Shown one piece after another: positions 12,523 through 40,955 of a DNA stretch of 64,000 nucleotides. The notes below the pieces were generated by a model. That model was not told the DNA's origin and made no database searches. It worked only from the letters and a program-made list of their open reading frames with translations. The stretch spans positions 46,149,856 through 46,213,855 of the forward strand of contig NC_085865.1 in NCBI RefSeq assembly GCF_034702125.1, written 5' to 3'. The translations under genes were made by a program, and so were the position numbers. Each line of letters starts with the position of its first letter. Within the stretch, counting starts at the first letter, position 1. Origin of the DNA: Engraulis encrasicolus. Lineage: Eukaryota; Chordata; Actinopteri; Clupeiformes; Engraulidae.

Positions 12523-13773
12523 AGCCTACTATTTACCCATAACAAATGGTGAATTTCTGAGCCCTTTTTTAATTTGTAGCCTATACCACTGAAGGCATGA
12601 TAATGCTTCATCATATTTTAGAAATAGGGCCTATGTGCCTTTTATATACCAAATGTTTATCATTTTGAAATTGTTTCAGTTGTTTATGACTTGTGTATGA
12701 CTGAAATTATCTCTGCATACTATCAGTGCTGCATTGCTTTGTAAAGATAGGCTATTCAACACACTTTAAAAACACACTGAAAAGATAGGCCTACGGCCAT
12801 AGTAGCCTACTGAAAACATTTTGTTCATAATAATGGTGATTAATAAATGGTGGTCTTAAATTTTCATACTAACATCCTTGAATTTGACTTGGTAGATCAC
12901 GGCAGACCATCAACTTCAAAAGTAGATCTTGGTTAAAAAAAGGTTGGGCACCCCTGCTATAGAGAGAACCACAAGTGCTTGAAAGACAGGGATCAAAAGC
13001 CTAGTCAAGTTGTTGTAGTTTACTTGGGTTTGGGAGCAATATAAAAAACCTTCAGAGAAGGGACAGTTGGGATGAGTTTACTAACACTCCCTAGGCTTTG
13101 TTTTACAGTTGTAATGAGTTTGGTGACAGACCTTCATTGACACAGCAGAGGAGACATCGGGCTGCATATAGAAATTAATGTGTAATGAATGTGAATATAG
13201 ACATAAATGTGTAATATGTTGTTCAGCCCTTTTAATGGGAGGAATTTGGAAAAAACTGGCCCTGTGACCAGCGCCCCTCATGTAGAATGTGTACGCCTAC
13301 AGATATGTGTGTGGGGGAAAAGGCATAGCCTACCCTCTAAGACCCTTTTTTCACAGTGCTCTTAAATTCTTATCTCTGCTCCTATTTTGTTTTATTATTG
13401 TTTCCCAGACCCCTGCATGAGGGACGAATGAAACTGTGTTGTAAACAGAAATTATTCACTGTACTGCATTTTTTGACAATGGCAATGTACTACTATTATA
13501 CAAGTCATGGGTAAAATCTTATGTAGCCTTATTTCTCAAAATATAAATGGCTGAAATATAGGCCCAGGCCTACAGTTTCTCCATGCGCCAATGTCATACT
13601 GTAGTCATTGTTTTGCCGTTTTGCATTTACGCTGCAAGAATACACCGCCCCCCCCCCAAAAAAAAATGCCTGTGTGAGAAGACCCCACCCACCCCCCCCC
13701 CCCCCCCCCCCCCCCCGGACAAAATAAACCCCGGCTGCCCCCATAGTTTCCAAAATTTCTGTGGGAAACACTG
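11824..13773. mobile_element. hAT-like non-autonomous element, CAGTGTTTCCC ends
   Basis: Left CAGTGTTTCCCA and right GGGAAACACTG are inverted; GTCATA flanks both sides, though only 6 of the expected 8 bases agree. The interior holds an A/T homopolymer palindrome (11901-11942), a CT microsatellite (12457-12518), a C homopolymer (13688-13717) and a hAT-like fragment ending GGTTGGGCACCCCTG (about 12958). No transposase frame was seen. Confidence 0.65.
12457..12518 (+). repeat. (CT)n microsatellite
   Basis: About 31 uninterrupted CT units are visible. Confidence 0.97.
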
Positions 13774-15682
13774 GTCATATCATGCTTAAATGGATTGTTT
13801 TTCATTTCTATCATCCTATACTCATCTGGATTATTCATTGTGATTTTTGTTGTACAGTTTTACAAGAGGCTAAATGTAAAGACTAAAATTCTCTGCACTT
13901 TGTATTAAATGTTATGTCTAGACAACCCTTCATTCATACGCACCTCTCCATGCACCCCATTCTGCCACTAGATGGGAGTGTGATACAATGATTTATGGAC
14001 AACAACCTATGGGGCTGCAACAGGCCTCAGACTTGCCAAACTCAAGTGAATGAATCTAATACATACACAGTCACACTACAAACCCTTACTTGTTTGTCTC
14101 TCTAACCAGGACCATGTTCCTCACTGACATCATTGCTACTGTAACTACTTAGCAACTTATTAGGTTGCTAATGGTAAATTGCATTGCAACCAAGTAAGTT
14201 GCTCACTTAGCAGCAATGCTGTCGCAAACTGCACCCTGCCCTGGGTATTTCACAGCCACCTCTCTACATTAGTGAACCTTGCATGCAAAGAGGAAACAAA
14301 AGGCTCCCCTTTTTGTGGCTCATGGTTTTATGGGAGTGTGGCGACCAAATGCGGAGAGGTGCTAAAGTCATGACCAGCACCGCTCTCCGCATCCTTAACC
14401 TCTGGGGCCAATAGGCCTCAGGGGCCCATAAGTCAGTCATAAGTCCATTTCACTCATCCCTCTGTGGGGCACTTGTTCTCAGTGTCTCTTCCTCTAACTA
14501 TGCAACTCCTTTGTATAAGTGGTGTCGGCATGACAAGAGTCTGTGCACTATTTGACTCCAGTGTAGCACGAGGTCAGACAGCTTAAGAAGAGGCTGTCTT
14601 TGGCCTTGGAGAGGTAATGTACACTGTAGGTCTTTTGTCAAATAACATACTGGACTGTAAAAGATGAACCCTGGCCTCATATGCCAAACTTGTCTCTGTG
14701 TGAGCTCGGGGAGCCATTGGCCCTTGAGATGTGGCTGAAGGTGATGTCAGACATTGGGAGGATGTCAGAGACATTCCACAGACCCCCTTGCAGTCAGTGT
14801 AGTTTAGTTTAGAAGACTTGCCATACGTACTGTATGTGCTTGTTTGAGCCAACCAGATGTGTGAAGAGAAACTACTTTAATTACTGATAGAGGAGCGGAA
14901 GAGCATAATTTGGAGATAGAATATTACACTGATATTCTTTCTTATTGTGATGTTTCTATGAAGCAGGATGTTCTAAGAATCAGGAACAAGAAGGCTTACT
15001 GTCTTATTGAACAACCAGTGGGAGCTGCGTAACAGAAATTCATCAGTGGTAAGAAAAAACACATCAATTACACTGTCTCACGCTTTTCAAACTGAGAATT
15101 TACTCATGAGGTTTTTGCTTCCTCTTAGTAATACCATTGTTGTTGGTGGTGACTGGTGAGAACACAATGTACAATTTCAGGACTGTTACACACAAGTTAG
15201 TTAAATCATGAAATTGCTTGTCAAATGAATAGATAATTTACTTAGAATGCAATGTATTTGTTTATGAGTTTTAAGTTACCATTTAAAAGGTAAAAATTAA
15301 GAACATTTTAAAAATTATACACTTAGGGAAATGTGTTTTAAAATTTTAGCCTGTGGCTTTCTAATCTTTACAGTAAGGTAAGAATTTGACTCTTGTTGAG
15401 ATGATGCTATGATCAGTGGTTGTTGTACCAAATCTACAGAGTGGAACCACCTCTGAACTTCACTCCATTTTTAGTAGCCAAAGGCTTCTTCGGTAGGCTA
15501 CTTTGATAGGCAAAAAGGGCATTTTAACAATGTGTGTGTTTGAACAATATGTTTTGGCTGCTCAAAATGGAAAATAGCAAAGAAAACAGGGGATGAAAGA
15601 TGTATGATACAGACTGCTGTCTTTCCCTTTCTGTCTTGTCCTTCTGTATTCCCTCACCCTCTGCATTTCTCAATCTGACTTG

Positions 15683-15683
<1 letters not shown>
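13774..15683. other. Intergenic sequence, no gene recognised
   Basis: One segment (14150-14210, GTAAATTGCATTGCAACCAAGTAAGTTGC) resembles 22840-22905, so it is a dispersed repeat piece. No coding frame is convincing. Confidence 0.35.
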
Positions 15684-15768
<85 letters not shown>

Positions 15769-15785
15769 ACTCACTCACTCACTCA

Positions 15786-15856
<71 letters not shown>
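15684..15856 (+). repeat. Compound microsatellite (CT)n-(CACT)n-(CA)n
   Basis: A CT run passes into CACT units and then a CA run with no spacer. Confidence 0.97.
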
Positions 15857-15865
<9 letters not shown>

Positions 15866-16338
15866 TACACATTTCATTATTTGATTAGTTTATGTCATGT
15901 TTCCATTTGAGGCAGCTGCATCTTGCACAATTGTCCGTGAGAGGGATTATGTAGGAACAGTCCACCAATTGCTCATATGTAGTTAAGCCCTGGTAAAATA
16001 GGACAATACATACGTATGACTGTTTCTGTGTTTGCTTTGCCTAGTTTAATAGCCATATTAAGCATGGCAATGGAAGTATATGGTACCAAATAAAACATTT
16101 AGAATCAAAGTGAAATGGGCGCACCTTGCATCAAATGGTTTTATTTTTATTTTTGTGCACAGACGCGTTTGTGTGCCTTCCTCAGTGTGTAACAATGTGT
16201 TACCACACGTAAATACCCACACCCATTACCACACCCCATTGTCAACAACCAATAACATAGAACATTAGTCCATGCATCACAAGCAATTCATTGGAAAAAC
16301 ATTTCATACGCAATCCAGAAAATATATATACTGTATAT

Positions 16339-16629
16339 CAGGTGTCACCAACGTGGTGCCCACCAAGGATGTTAATAAATAGAGATGACTACAAGATTTT
16401 AGTCACAGTTGAGTTTTTTCTTCATTTAAACATGAGATTATTTCTTTATAACCTATAAAGAATACTTCTTTATAACCTATCAGCAAATAATCATTCAATG
16501 ATAGTGTGATTTCTAGAAGAATGTCAAGACGTAGAGGATTTCGAACAAACAAGTAGCCCGCGGGTAGCCATCACTAGCCCTCGGGTAGCCCTTGGTAACC
16601 CTCTGACGCAAAAAGGTTGGGGACCCCTG
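16339..16629. mobile_element. 291-bp hAT MITE nested in the Penelope remnant
   Basis: Perfect 8-bp target duplication CTGTATAT (16331-16338 and 16630-16637). Ends are CAGGTGTCACCAAC and GGTTGGGGACCCCTG. The interior has CGGGTAGCC repeats. Confidence 0.85.
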
Positions 16630-16681
16630 CTGTATATACAACAATCTAAATTAGCCCAAATTTACTGAAAATAGACAGAGA

Positions 16682-17028
16682 CTATTCCTCATTCATTCCA
16701 TTTGGTATGCAGGTGTTCAAGTTAAAAATATACCAGGCCTCTCGCTGGAGTAGGCGGTTCTCTCTATCACCCCCTCGTGGTGATAGATTGACCATCTCGA
16801 AGTCCATGAACTTCAACATATTTGCGTCATGGCCTGCAGAATGAAAATGTCTTGCAACAGAGGATTTTTCATCATTTTTCCTTATTGCACATTTATGTTC
16901 AAAAATTCTGGTTTTCAACTGTCTTTTTGTTTTCCCCACATAAAGTATATCACAAGGGCATGTCAATAAATACACAATCAAAGTTGATAGACATGTGATT
17001 CTGTCCTTTACTTTGTATGTTCTGCTTG
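16682..17028 (-). pseudogene. GIY-YIG endonuclease domain of a Penelope-like element (fragment)
   Basis: The reading frame includes VYLLTCPCDILYVGKTKRQL, then KTRIFEHK, SSVARHF and RGGDRENRLLQREAWYIFNL. The YVG, Arg, His and Glu pattern fits the GIY-YIG nuclease fold of Penelope (Neptune-type) retroelements, which nicks target DNA before reverse transcription. The frame can be extended upstream to 17164, but those residues come from the inverted arm. The reverse transcriptase part is absent, so this piece cannot move by itself. Confidence 0.8.
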
Positions 17029-17623
17029 TTTTTAACTTGTACACCTGCATACCAAATGGTATGAATGAGGAATTGTCTCTTATCTGTTTTTGTAAATTCG
17101 GGCTACTTTGGATTATTGTATATATGTATATTTTCTGCTTTGTGTATGAAATGTTTTTTTCCAATGAATTGCTAGTGATGCATGGACTAATGTTCTATGT
17201 CATTGGTTGTTGACAATGGTGTGTGGTAATGGGTGTGGGTATTTAAGTGTGTTTATACATTGTTACATTGTTGCACACTGAGGAAGGCACACGCCAAACG
17301 CGTCTGTGCACAAAAATAAAAATAAAACAGTTTGATGAAAGGTGCGCCCCTTTCTCTTTGATTCCAAGTGATTTATTGGGGCCATCACCCTCAAAATTAA
17401 GAAGAATCAAGAAACCTGAGTGAAGCCTGCTACCTGCTATACTTGACCAAATAAAACATTATCAAATGTACTTATTGACCACTTTAAAATGAATGTAAAA
17501 TTCAACAGAGTGCAAAATGGCTATTAATTCTGTCCAGTGATCACTTGTGGCTTGATGCTAATGGTGCTATTTACAAACCAGTGATTATGCTAAGCTATGT
17601 TAATAATTCTAATACTAATAAAT

Positions 17624-17988
17624 TTAAAGGGACACTGTGTGAGATTTTTAGTTGTTTATTTCCAGAATTCATGCTGCCCATTCACTAATGTTAACTCTTT
17701 CATGAATACTTGCCACCACCATCAAATTCTAAGTATTCATTATGACTGGAAAAATTGCACTTTTCATACATGAAAAGGGGGATCTTCTCCATGGTCCGCC
17801 ATTTTGAATTTCCAAAAATAGCCAATTTTGGCGGCAAAAATGATTCTACTTGGACCATACTAGAAAATATATATTTATTACGTAGTAAACTTTCATGTAT
17901 AGATCAAATTTGGCAATAGGCATGCCAGTTTCAATGACCATAGTTGCAGTACCTTTTTTGACAATTTCCTGCACAGTGTACCTTTTAA
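17624..17988. mobile_element. Family A TTAA MITE, copy 2
   Basis: Same element as 56-433, in the same orientation, with TTAA at both ends. The right end has diverged (CAGTGTACCTTTTAA). Confidence 0.8.
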
Positions 17989-18261
17989 GTAAGTCACTGA
18001 ACACTGAGAAGAAAATTAAATGCACATTTGTGTGTAATACTCAACACTGAAATATGTGAAAATATTAAAATAGTGGACTGTTCCTTTATGGTCATGGGCT
18101 AGGTATTCTGGCCCATCTTCCGTGCGGTGCACCAGTTTGTAAATACAATTCCTGCATTATTATTGTGTTATAGTTATAGAATACATTCAGTGTTGTCATT
18201 ATTGTTTGGAATTTTGTGTGGAAAAGAATATTGAGATATATATGATCTATACTGTATAATA

Positions 18262-19046
18262 CAGCCATTCTCAAACTTCAAAACTCCAAGGCCCACTTTG
18301 AAATGTGAAAAAATCTGGGGCCCACCAAACCATATTGCCCAATATAATATAATATAATATAATATAATATAATATAATATAATATAATATAATATAATAT
18401 AATATAATATAATATTGTTATGGTGAATAATATAAGATCTTTGCAGAAAGTTGTCGCCACTGAGGGCCCAGGCATTGGTAAAAATGCACACTTGTTCAAA
18501 GGTTTTTTTGGGGTCTTATAAATAAATCAGTAATTAGGGAGAAATTAAGGAGAAAATGACTCCTAAACACTGAATATGAAATTAGCATGGAACAAGCCAG
18601 CATTCCCAGCTCAGAGAATGCATTAGCCTGACTGAGCTAAATAGCCTACTAAATGCTCCATTAGTATTGGAAGAAATAACCTATTTGTAGGAAGTTAGAA
18701 CAGCAATGTTTCCCCTCACAATCGATCAAAAAATGATTTCAAATACACATTTTACACACACAGCAACCCCATAAGCATGAAAACACACCATACCACGACA
18801 GCAGATAGAAAATGTAACACTGTACCTCGCAGTTACCTCGGGTAACTCGCGTTAAACATTTCGCGGTAGAACATTACCTCCGCGATTGAATAACACAATG
18901 TTTTAACATAAATCATGCCTAATAGTATACCATAACACATAAGAACACAAAATAGAAATGTGATGATGATTATCTAAACAACATAAATAGTTTTTCTAGG
19001 ACGTCGAGTTGCTGATGGGCCGCGGCCCATAGTTTGAGAATCACTG
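18262..19046. mobile_element. hAT element with perfect 8-bp target duplication
   Basis: GTATAATA flanks both sides (18254-18261 and 19047-19054). The ends CAGCCATTCTCAAACT and AGTTTGAGAATCACTG are inverted. It holds an (AATAT)n run at about 18340-18414. No transposase was found. Confidence 0.88.
18340..18414 (+). repeat. (AATAT)n microsatellite
   Basis: About fifteen AATAT units are visible, inside the hAT element. Confidence 0.95.
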
Positions 19047-19524
19047 GTATAATAGATTTTAATCTTGCTGTTTGCAGGATCAGAGTGAATTTTGAAGTCA
19101 CTGACTTCATCCTTGAACGGAATTCATTTCAGATTGAGCTCAGATTGAGTGCAAAGTTGAGTTGTACTCTATCATATCCACATCCACACACAAACCAAAA
19201 CACCTCTCTCTCACTGCTTACACCAGGGCTATTCAAATGGAGGCCCTGGGGCCCTTAGATGGCAGGGTTCTGCCCCCCCCACACACACACACACAAGGTT
19301 TGAACAAAATGAAAACGTGTGCTATCTGTGGGTATATATAATTTGCAATCTCTAACACTTCAGGTTGGGGATATCTCTCCTATGCATTCACATGAGAGTG
19401 AAATCTTGTCTTAAACAGTCTGATAAAAAAGACCATCATAAATAGAGAAGCGAATATCTGTTCTGTCCTAAAAGTTATCTCCTTGTTTCGCTCCCCAACC
19501 TCGGACACCGTACATAGCAGAGCA

Positions 19525-20330
19525 GATAAGGCCAAAATAGTTCACTTTGGTATGCAAGCATGAAAATTGGCACACATGCTCATTAATATGCACTCTTCCA
19601 ACAGAGGGCGTTGTCCAAGCAAAAATCCAAGATGGCCGCCATTTTTTCAAGATGGCCACCTCTCCAATTGTAAGTAAGGCCAAAAATAGTTCACTTTGGT
19701 ATGCAAGCATGGAAATTGGCACACATGTTCATTAGAGGGCACTCTTCCAGTAAAGGGTGTTGGCCGCGCAAAAATCCAAGATGGCCACCATTTTTCAAGA
19801 TGGCCACCCTCTGTAGTTGTAAATAAGGCTAAAAATAGTTCCCTTTTGTATGCAAGCATGAAAATTGTTACACATGTTCATTAGAATACACTCTATTAGC
19901 ACAAGGCATTGGCCATGTAAAAATTCAAGATGGCACAAGTGTTAATTAGAATGCACTCTTTCACAAAAAAACATTATCTACCCAAAAAATCAAGAAGGCC
20001 TCCATTTTTCAAGATGTCCACCGTCTCCTCTTGTAAATAAGGCTAAGAATAGTTAGCTTAATGATGCAAACATGAAATATGGGAAACATGTTCATTAGAA
20101 TCCTCTTTTTAAAAAAATACCGTGTTGGCCAAGGAAAAAAGTCCATAATGGCTGCCTCTTTTTCAAGATGGCCACCCTTTTCACTCATATATATGGCCTA
20201 GTTGCCTTAATGATGCAAACATGATATTAGGCACAACATGTTCATTAGTAATTGAATAACAGGGGGCTGGCCATATTAAAATGGAAGATGGCTGTTAATT
20301 TCCACGATTGCTTCATTCCATCAATGATTC
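19525..20330 (+). repeat. Tandem array of a 149-bp CAAGATGGCC repeat, forward
   Basis: The marker TAGTTCACTTTGGTATGCAA recurs at 19538 and 19687, and as a variant at 19836, giving a 149-bp period; later units decay. Each unit contains CAAGATGGCCGCCAT-type motifs. The same repeat lies inverted at 21940-22770. Confidence 0.85.
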
Positions 20331-21939
20331 CTTATAGTTAACTGGTTTGTAGTAGCCTATCTATAATTACTTCAAGAAAAACAAAAAGCCTGATTGTATA
20401 TCACAGTGAAATTTAATGCCAAACATTCAAAAAACACTTGAGAATACTCTTTTAAAAGAACCTTCAAAGAAATGTTATGTACAGGTATAGAAGGATCAGA
20501 CTAAACTGAACATGTTCAACTTCATAAAACTGGTTAAATGAGACCAAGCCTGTGTAGCATTTGCACCTGTCTGAGGCATTGTCAACTCTGCAATGGTGCA
20601 GTTGCCCAGAAGACTAGTTTTCAGCAATCTTCTCGGTTTTAACTAGTCTTAGACGTATCCACAGATAAATACCAACATGCCTCAGCCAACTTTCTCACCA
20701 TCAGACAAGTCAAGTTTAGTGTAGTGACTGGTCTTGTCTATAGTGGCTTTTAACTCTTTGTGGACAAGTTGAGGGAATCCACAGTTATTTCCTTTTGCGC
20801 TTGCTACATCACGTTTACTAAGGGCAAGCCATTGGAATCCAGGCATGATGTTACTGGTAACACCACCCCCCACACCTCTCATTGAGTATGGTCAAAAGGT
20901 TTGACCAGGTGAACTGTAATGATTTTGAGAGTGTCTTGACCAAGTTAGAGCAGGTTTATTTTTTGGTTACTCAGATGTTCACACCAAACTTGATTATTGT
21001 AAAGTTAACAATGTAAACAAATGACCCGAAGCACTTGGCTCACCAAAAAAAAAATTGTCTGAATGAGATGCATATTCCCCAAGAGGAAGCCAATTGCCAC
21101 ATATTTGTCTATGCCATTGTGCCAATGGCAATTTTCCTTGACAAAGCATATATGTGCAGCAGCTGTGGCTGAAGTGTGCTCAAAGCCAGAGCCTTTGATT
21201 GATTCACAACCTTTACAGGACAGCTGGCCAAGAAAAGGCCAAAGACATGTTCTTTAATGCTTACACAGGTTGTGACGTGGTCTCAGCCTTCAAAACCACT
21301 GATGACATTTAAAAAGGAAATGGAGACCGCATAGCGGACTTGGGACAGTTTTACACTCAAGTAACCAGCTCTCCCTGAACATTGAGGAGGACAACATGAG
21401 GGTTCTGTAGAAAGTAGTGGTTCTCATGATTGAGAGGATCAGTTCTGCAGATTGTATTGATGATACAAGACATGAACATTTTGCCAGAGAGCTAAGACTA
21501 TATGAAGAAATTCCTCAAACAAGTAGAACTGATATATCACACTAAACATGGAGCAAATCAAGCAGCCTGGGTGTGGGTAAAGACAAGTATGTGCCAGCCA
21601 GAAGTTAAAAGTCCAGCTGACTGAAGATGGATAAGATTGATGAAGAATGGACATGGCAACAATTGCAAAGAGTTGTGAAGAGTTTCCTAAGTGTAGAAAG
21701 TGTGAATGCTACAGGCTTGGTCTTACATGCAAGGCCAAGTGAAAGTGTAGTGTAAAGTGTAGAAGTGTAACTCTGCCTGGTCCTTTTAAGCTTATATCCC
21801 ATCTGCCAAGGTTTTGTCAAAGACAACAGATGTATGATGTAATGTAATAATGTATTATCCCCCCGCCCCCCCCCCCCCCCCCCCCCCCCCCCCACCCCCC
21901 ATGGAAGTAACTGTACTTTAAAGCAGGCAACATTAGGAA
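20331..21939 (+). mobile_element. DNA between the inverted arrays, with remains of a transposon-like ORF
   Basis: At about 21241-21300 one frame reads KDMFFNAYTGCDVVSAFKTT. I recall an F.A.TGCD..SAF motif from uncharacterised, repeat-linked proteins of fish and invertebrates. Stops and frame shifts occur on both sides, so it is decayed. A C homopolymer lies at about 21862-21892. No intact gene. Confidence 0.45.
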
Positions 21940-22770
21940 TTATTGGCTGAGAGGACAGCCATCTTGAAAAATCTCAGCCATCTTGGATTTTCCTGCGGTC
22001 AATGTCCTTATTTCAAAGAGGGGATTCTAATGTGTTCCGAATTTCATCCTTCCAACTATAATTGAACTATTCATGGCCATCTTGGATTTCTCTTTGGCCA
22101 AGAACACCCCTTTTTGGAAGAGTGGCTTCCAATGACTATTTCTGACAAATTTCATGGTTATATCATGAAGTGGACTATTCTTGGTCTTATTTACAAGTGG
22201 TAAGGGTGGCCATCTTGAGAATGATGGCCATCTTGGATTTCACTGAAACCAATTCCCATCTTTCAAAATATTGATTCTAGTTGACATGTGTGCCAAGCTC
22301 TCATCATGAAGTAAGCTATTATTGGCCTTATTTACAAGTGGAGCGAGTGGCCATCTTGAAAAATGGTGGCCATCTTGGATTTTTGCGCGGCCAACAGCCT
22401 TTACTGAAAGAGTGCCCTCTAAAGAACATGTGTGCCAATTTCCATGCTTGCATACCAAAGTGAACTATTTTTGGCCTTATTTACAATTGGAGAGGTGGCC
22501 ATCTTGAAAAATGGCGGCCATCTTGGATTTTTGCATGGCCAACAGCCTTTACTGAAAGAGTGCCCTCTAAAGAACATGTGTGCCAATTTCCATGCTTGCA
22601 TAACAAAGTGAACTATTTTTGGCCTTATTTACAATTGGAGAGGTGGCCATCTTGAAAAAATGGCGGCCATCTTGGATTTTTGCTTGGACAACGCCCTCTG
22701 TTGAAAGAGTGCATATTAATGAATATGTATGCCAATTTTCATGCTTGCATACCAAAGTGAACTATTCTGG
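21940..22770 (-). repeat. Tandem array of the 148-bp CAAGATGGCC repeat, inverted
   Basis: The inverse marker (TTGCATACCAAAGTGAACTA) recurs with GAACTA at 22462, 22610 and 22759, a 148-149-bp period. Units toward 21940 have decayed. Confidence 0.85.
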
Positions 22771-23270
<500 letters not shown>

Positions 23271-23427
23271 GTCTGTCTGTCTCAGCCACTAATTCAGATA
23301 GATAAAATGAGAAAAAAATATACGCCATTTTTTCCCTTGTTGTCCATTATTACTGGTAACACATCCATGTAATATGTCAGCATTTTGGTAGGAAATATAC
23401 AGACAACAGAATGTCTTTTCAGTTGCT

Positions 23428-23433
23428 TTTATT
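23428..23433 (-). terminator. Poly(A) signal AATAAA of the myosin gene
   Basis: AATAAA on the minus strand lies 86 bases past the TAA stop, which gives a very short 3' untranslated region. No other AATAAA lies closer to the stop. Confidence 0.7.
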
Positions 23434-23518
23434 GACATACTCTAGAATGCATTCGGACTTTGAGTGATACTACAACACAGCAAACAAGGATTTGTCAGAC
23501 AAGTCTACCATCAGGGTT

Positions 23519-39322
<15,804 letters not shown>

Positions 39323-39329
39323 GTTTCAG

Positions 39330-40315
39330 ACTTTGAAAACGAAGGAAAGTCACAATGGTGGGACAGACATTTTACATTACAGACATTTTCCCTGCAGTCA
39401 TTTTGTAGGTACTTATGATTTTTTTTCCTGAAGCATGATAACCATCTAACACAGGTAGCATATTACCAAACAATTTGTTTTTCAATAGCTTTAAGAGGTT
39501 ATAGTTGTGTGTCCTGACTCCTTGACAATATTTAAGTCAGTACAAGTGAGTTACCAGGTGCTTGTAGTCAGGCTAACATTAGTATATACTGTATATTGTG
39601 AAAATTGGGCTAGGTATAAAATTCTCTAAAGAAAAATGTGCATATACTGTATATGTAGAAGTCCCTCTAATTTAACTATTGCCTCAAGTTAAGAAAAGGT
39701 AACAACATTTACCTCTCACAGCAAATGCAAATGACATTGAATTGTAATAAAATATGTATAAAAATATACTGTACTACACCCCATTCTATATTCTATAGCC
39801 TACCCTGCACCAATTTGGATTTGTAGTTATTTTTAGCATGTGAATCTCACCTCGTTTGAGTCAACCTTCGAATGTACAATGTTGATTTGATGTTACTTCT
39901 GGAAGTGAATAGAGAAGATGCAGTGGCAAGATCAAACACATGCAGTAGTATTCTCAGCTCGGTGTTGAGTAGCCCAGCATTGTTCTTTCCCCACTGCAAT
40001 ATGCACAAATTGTGTCTGTTTCTCTGGTCCCTGATGAGATACAATGCCACCATGCGGTATGTCTGAATGGTGTTTGATACTTTTGATGACCCATTCAATA
40101 TTTAATTAATTACATAGGCTGACTTCATCTGTCTCTCTCTCTATTTATCGTTTGTGTTAATTTGCAGATTTACTTGATTATTTTCATTAATTATTCTAGC
40201 CTTCATCCACTTGTTTCTTATCCTACCTATTTGTCAGCTACCTGCCTGGTAGACCCTCAGTATCATGTAGATGTCAGCTTACCTCTGGGTTGGTCTATGC
40301 TGTGTCCACCACCAC
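39330..40315 (-). other. Probable 5' untranslated exons of the myosin gene
   Basis: Upstream of the ATG, the start exon has an acceptor at TTCAAAG, so its leader is only 8 bases (39330-39323). A 48-bp candidate exon at 39851-39898 has acceptor CACTTCCAG and donor ACGAG then GTGAGA. A first exon from about 40315 to 40283 would end CCAGAG then GTAAGC. This order of two untranslated exons before the ATG exon fits vertebrate muscle myosin genes. The exact start site is inferred from the TATA box. Confidence 0.55.
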
Positions 40316-40341
40316 GACTGAAAGCCACTAATGATTTGCTT

Positions 40342-40372
40342 CTTTTATAGGGGAGAGTCGATCCCAATATGG
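40342..40372 (-). promoter_or_regulatory. Myosin core promoter: TATA box and CArG-like box
   Basis: On the minus strand CTATAAAAG lies at 40350-40342, with CCATATTGGG just upstream (40372-40363). The latter is one base off the CC(A/T)6GG serum response factor site. A further A/T-rich stretch (about 40407-40425) lies upstream. The TATA box would place transcription start near 40315, in front of a good donor site at 40283. Confidence 0.6.
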
Positions 40373-40955
40373 AGGTGAGCATCAAGTTGGCCCCGCTCTC
40401 CCCATATTTTATAATAGGAAAACCTCTGAATGGCTAAAGAGATGCTCCAATCCAGACATATATGGAATTTGAAAATGATATAGTGATTGACACAGACAGG
40501 AGCAAGTGTAAACGCAAATTCAGTTGGGGGAGAGGACAGCAGGACAGGGCAGCAGCATCAACACCTGGACCCCAGACCATATCTAGGAGTTTGCTATTGT
40601 CAGATGGAACTCTCAGCCTGTGCACTATTTTAAAATCCTTCTTCTGACATTCCCATAGCCAAGAACAACATGCTGACCTATTGCACTATGCTCAATGAAT
40701 CTCTACTGGCACACAGTCAAATGACGTTTCAGAACACGTAATCTGCAAGCCTGTATGTCTTTCTGTAAGAATTGTTTTTAAATTTCTTTTTATTTCTTTT
40801 TTAACTTCTTTATATTTCTTCTTTTACCCATTTTTTTAAAAAGGTTTTTCGTTTATATATATATGATTCATTTATATATATATATATAATTTAAAATGAA
40901 CAATGTATCTACTTGTTGTTGTACATGACAATTGATGATTAAATAAAACAATATC

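Larger units (their letters stand above)
16102..17363 (-). mobile_element. Penelope-like retroelement remnant with inverted terminal arms
   Basis: The arms 16102-16727 (holding a hAT insertion) and about 17030-17363 are inverted copies with ACAGACGCGTTTG and TGTCAACAACCAAT. Between and overlapping them lies the GIY-YIG endonuclease end of the element's protein. Both arms also carry a hammerhead-like CTGAGGAAGGC...AAACGCG motif. Penelope elements are known to carry GIY-YIG domains and hammerhead motifs. Confidence 0.75.
15950..18088. mobile_element. Family B TTAA MITE, copy 2, split by two later insertions
   Basis: The parts 15951-16100, 17444-17623 and 17989-18088 together match the 434-bp element at 3361-3794 (GGAACAGTCCACC at left, GTGGACTGTTCC at right, CCAGTGATCACTTGTGGCTTGATGCTAA in the middle). 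A Penelope remnant interrupts the first gap and a family A MITE the second. Confidence 0.75.

Noticed and set aside
15524..15910. Frames rich in Ser-Leu or Arg-Glu
   Set aside because: They arise from the (CT)n and (CA)n compound microsatellite.
39700..39720. GAGAG then GTAAAT as a further untranslated exon end
   Set aside because: No convincing acceptor lies upstream at a sensible distance.
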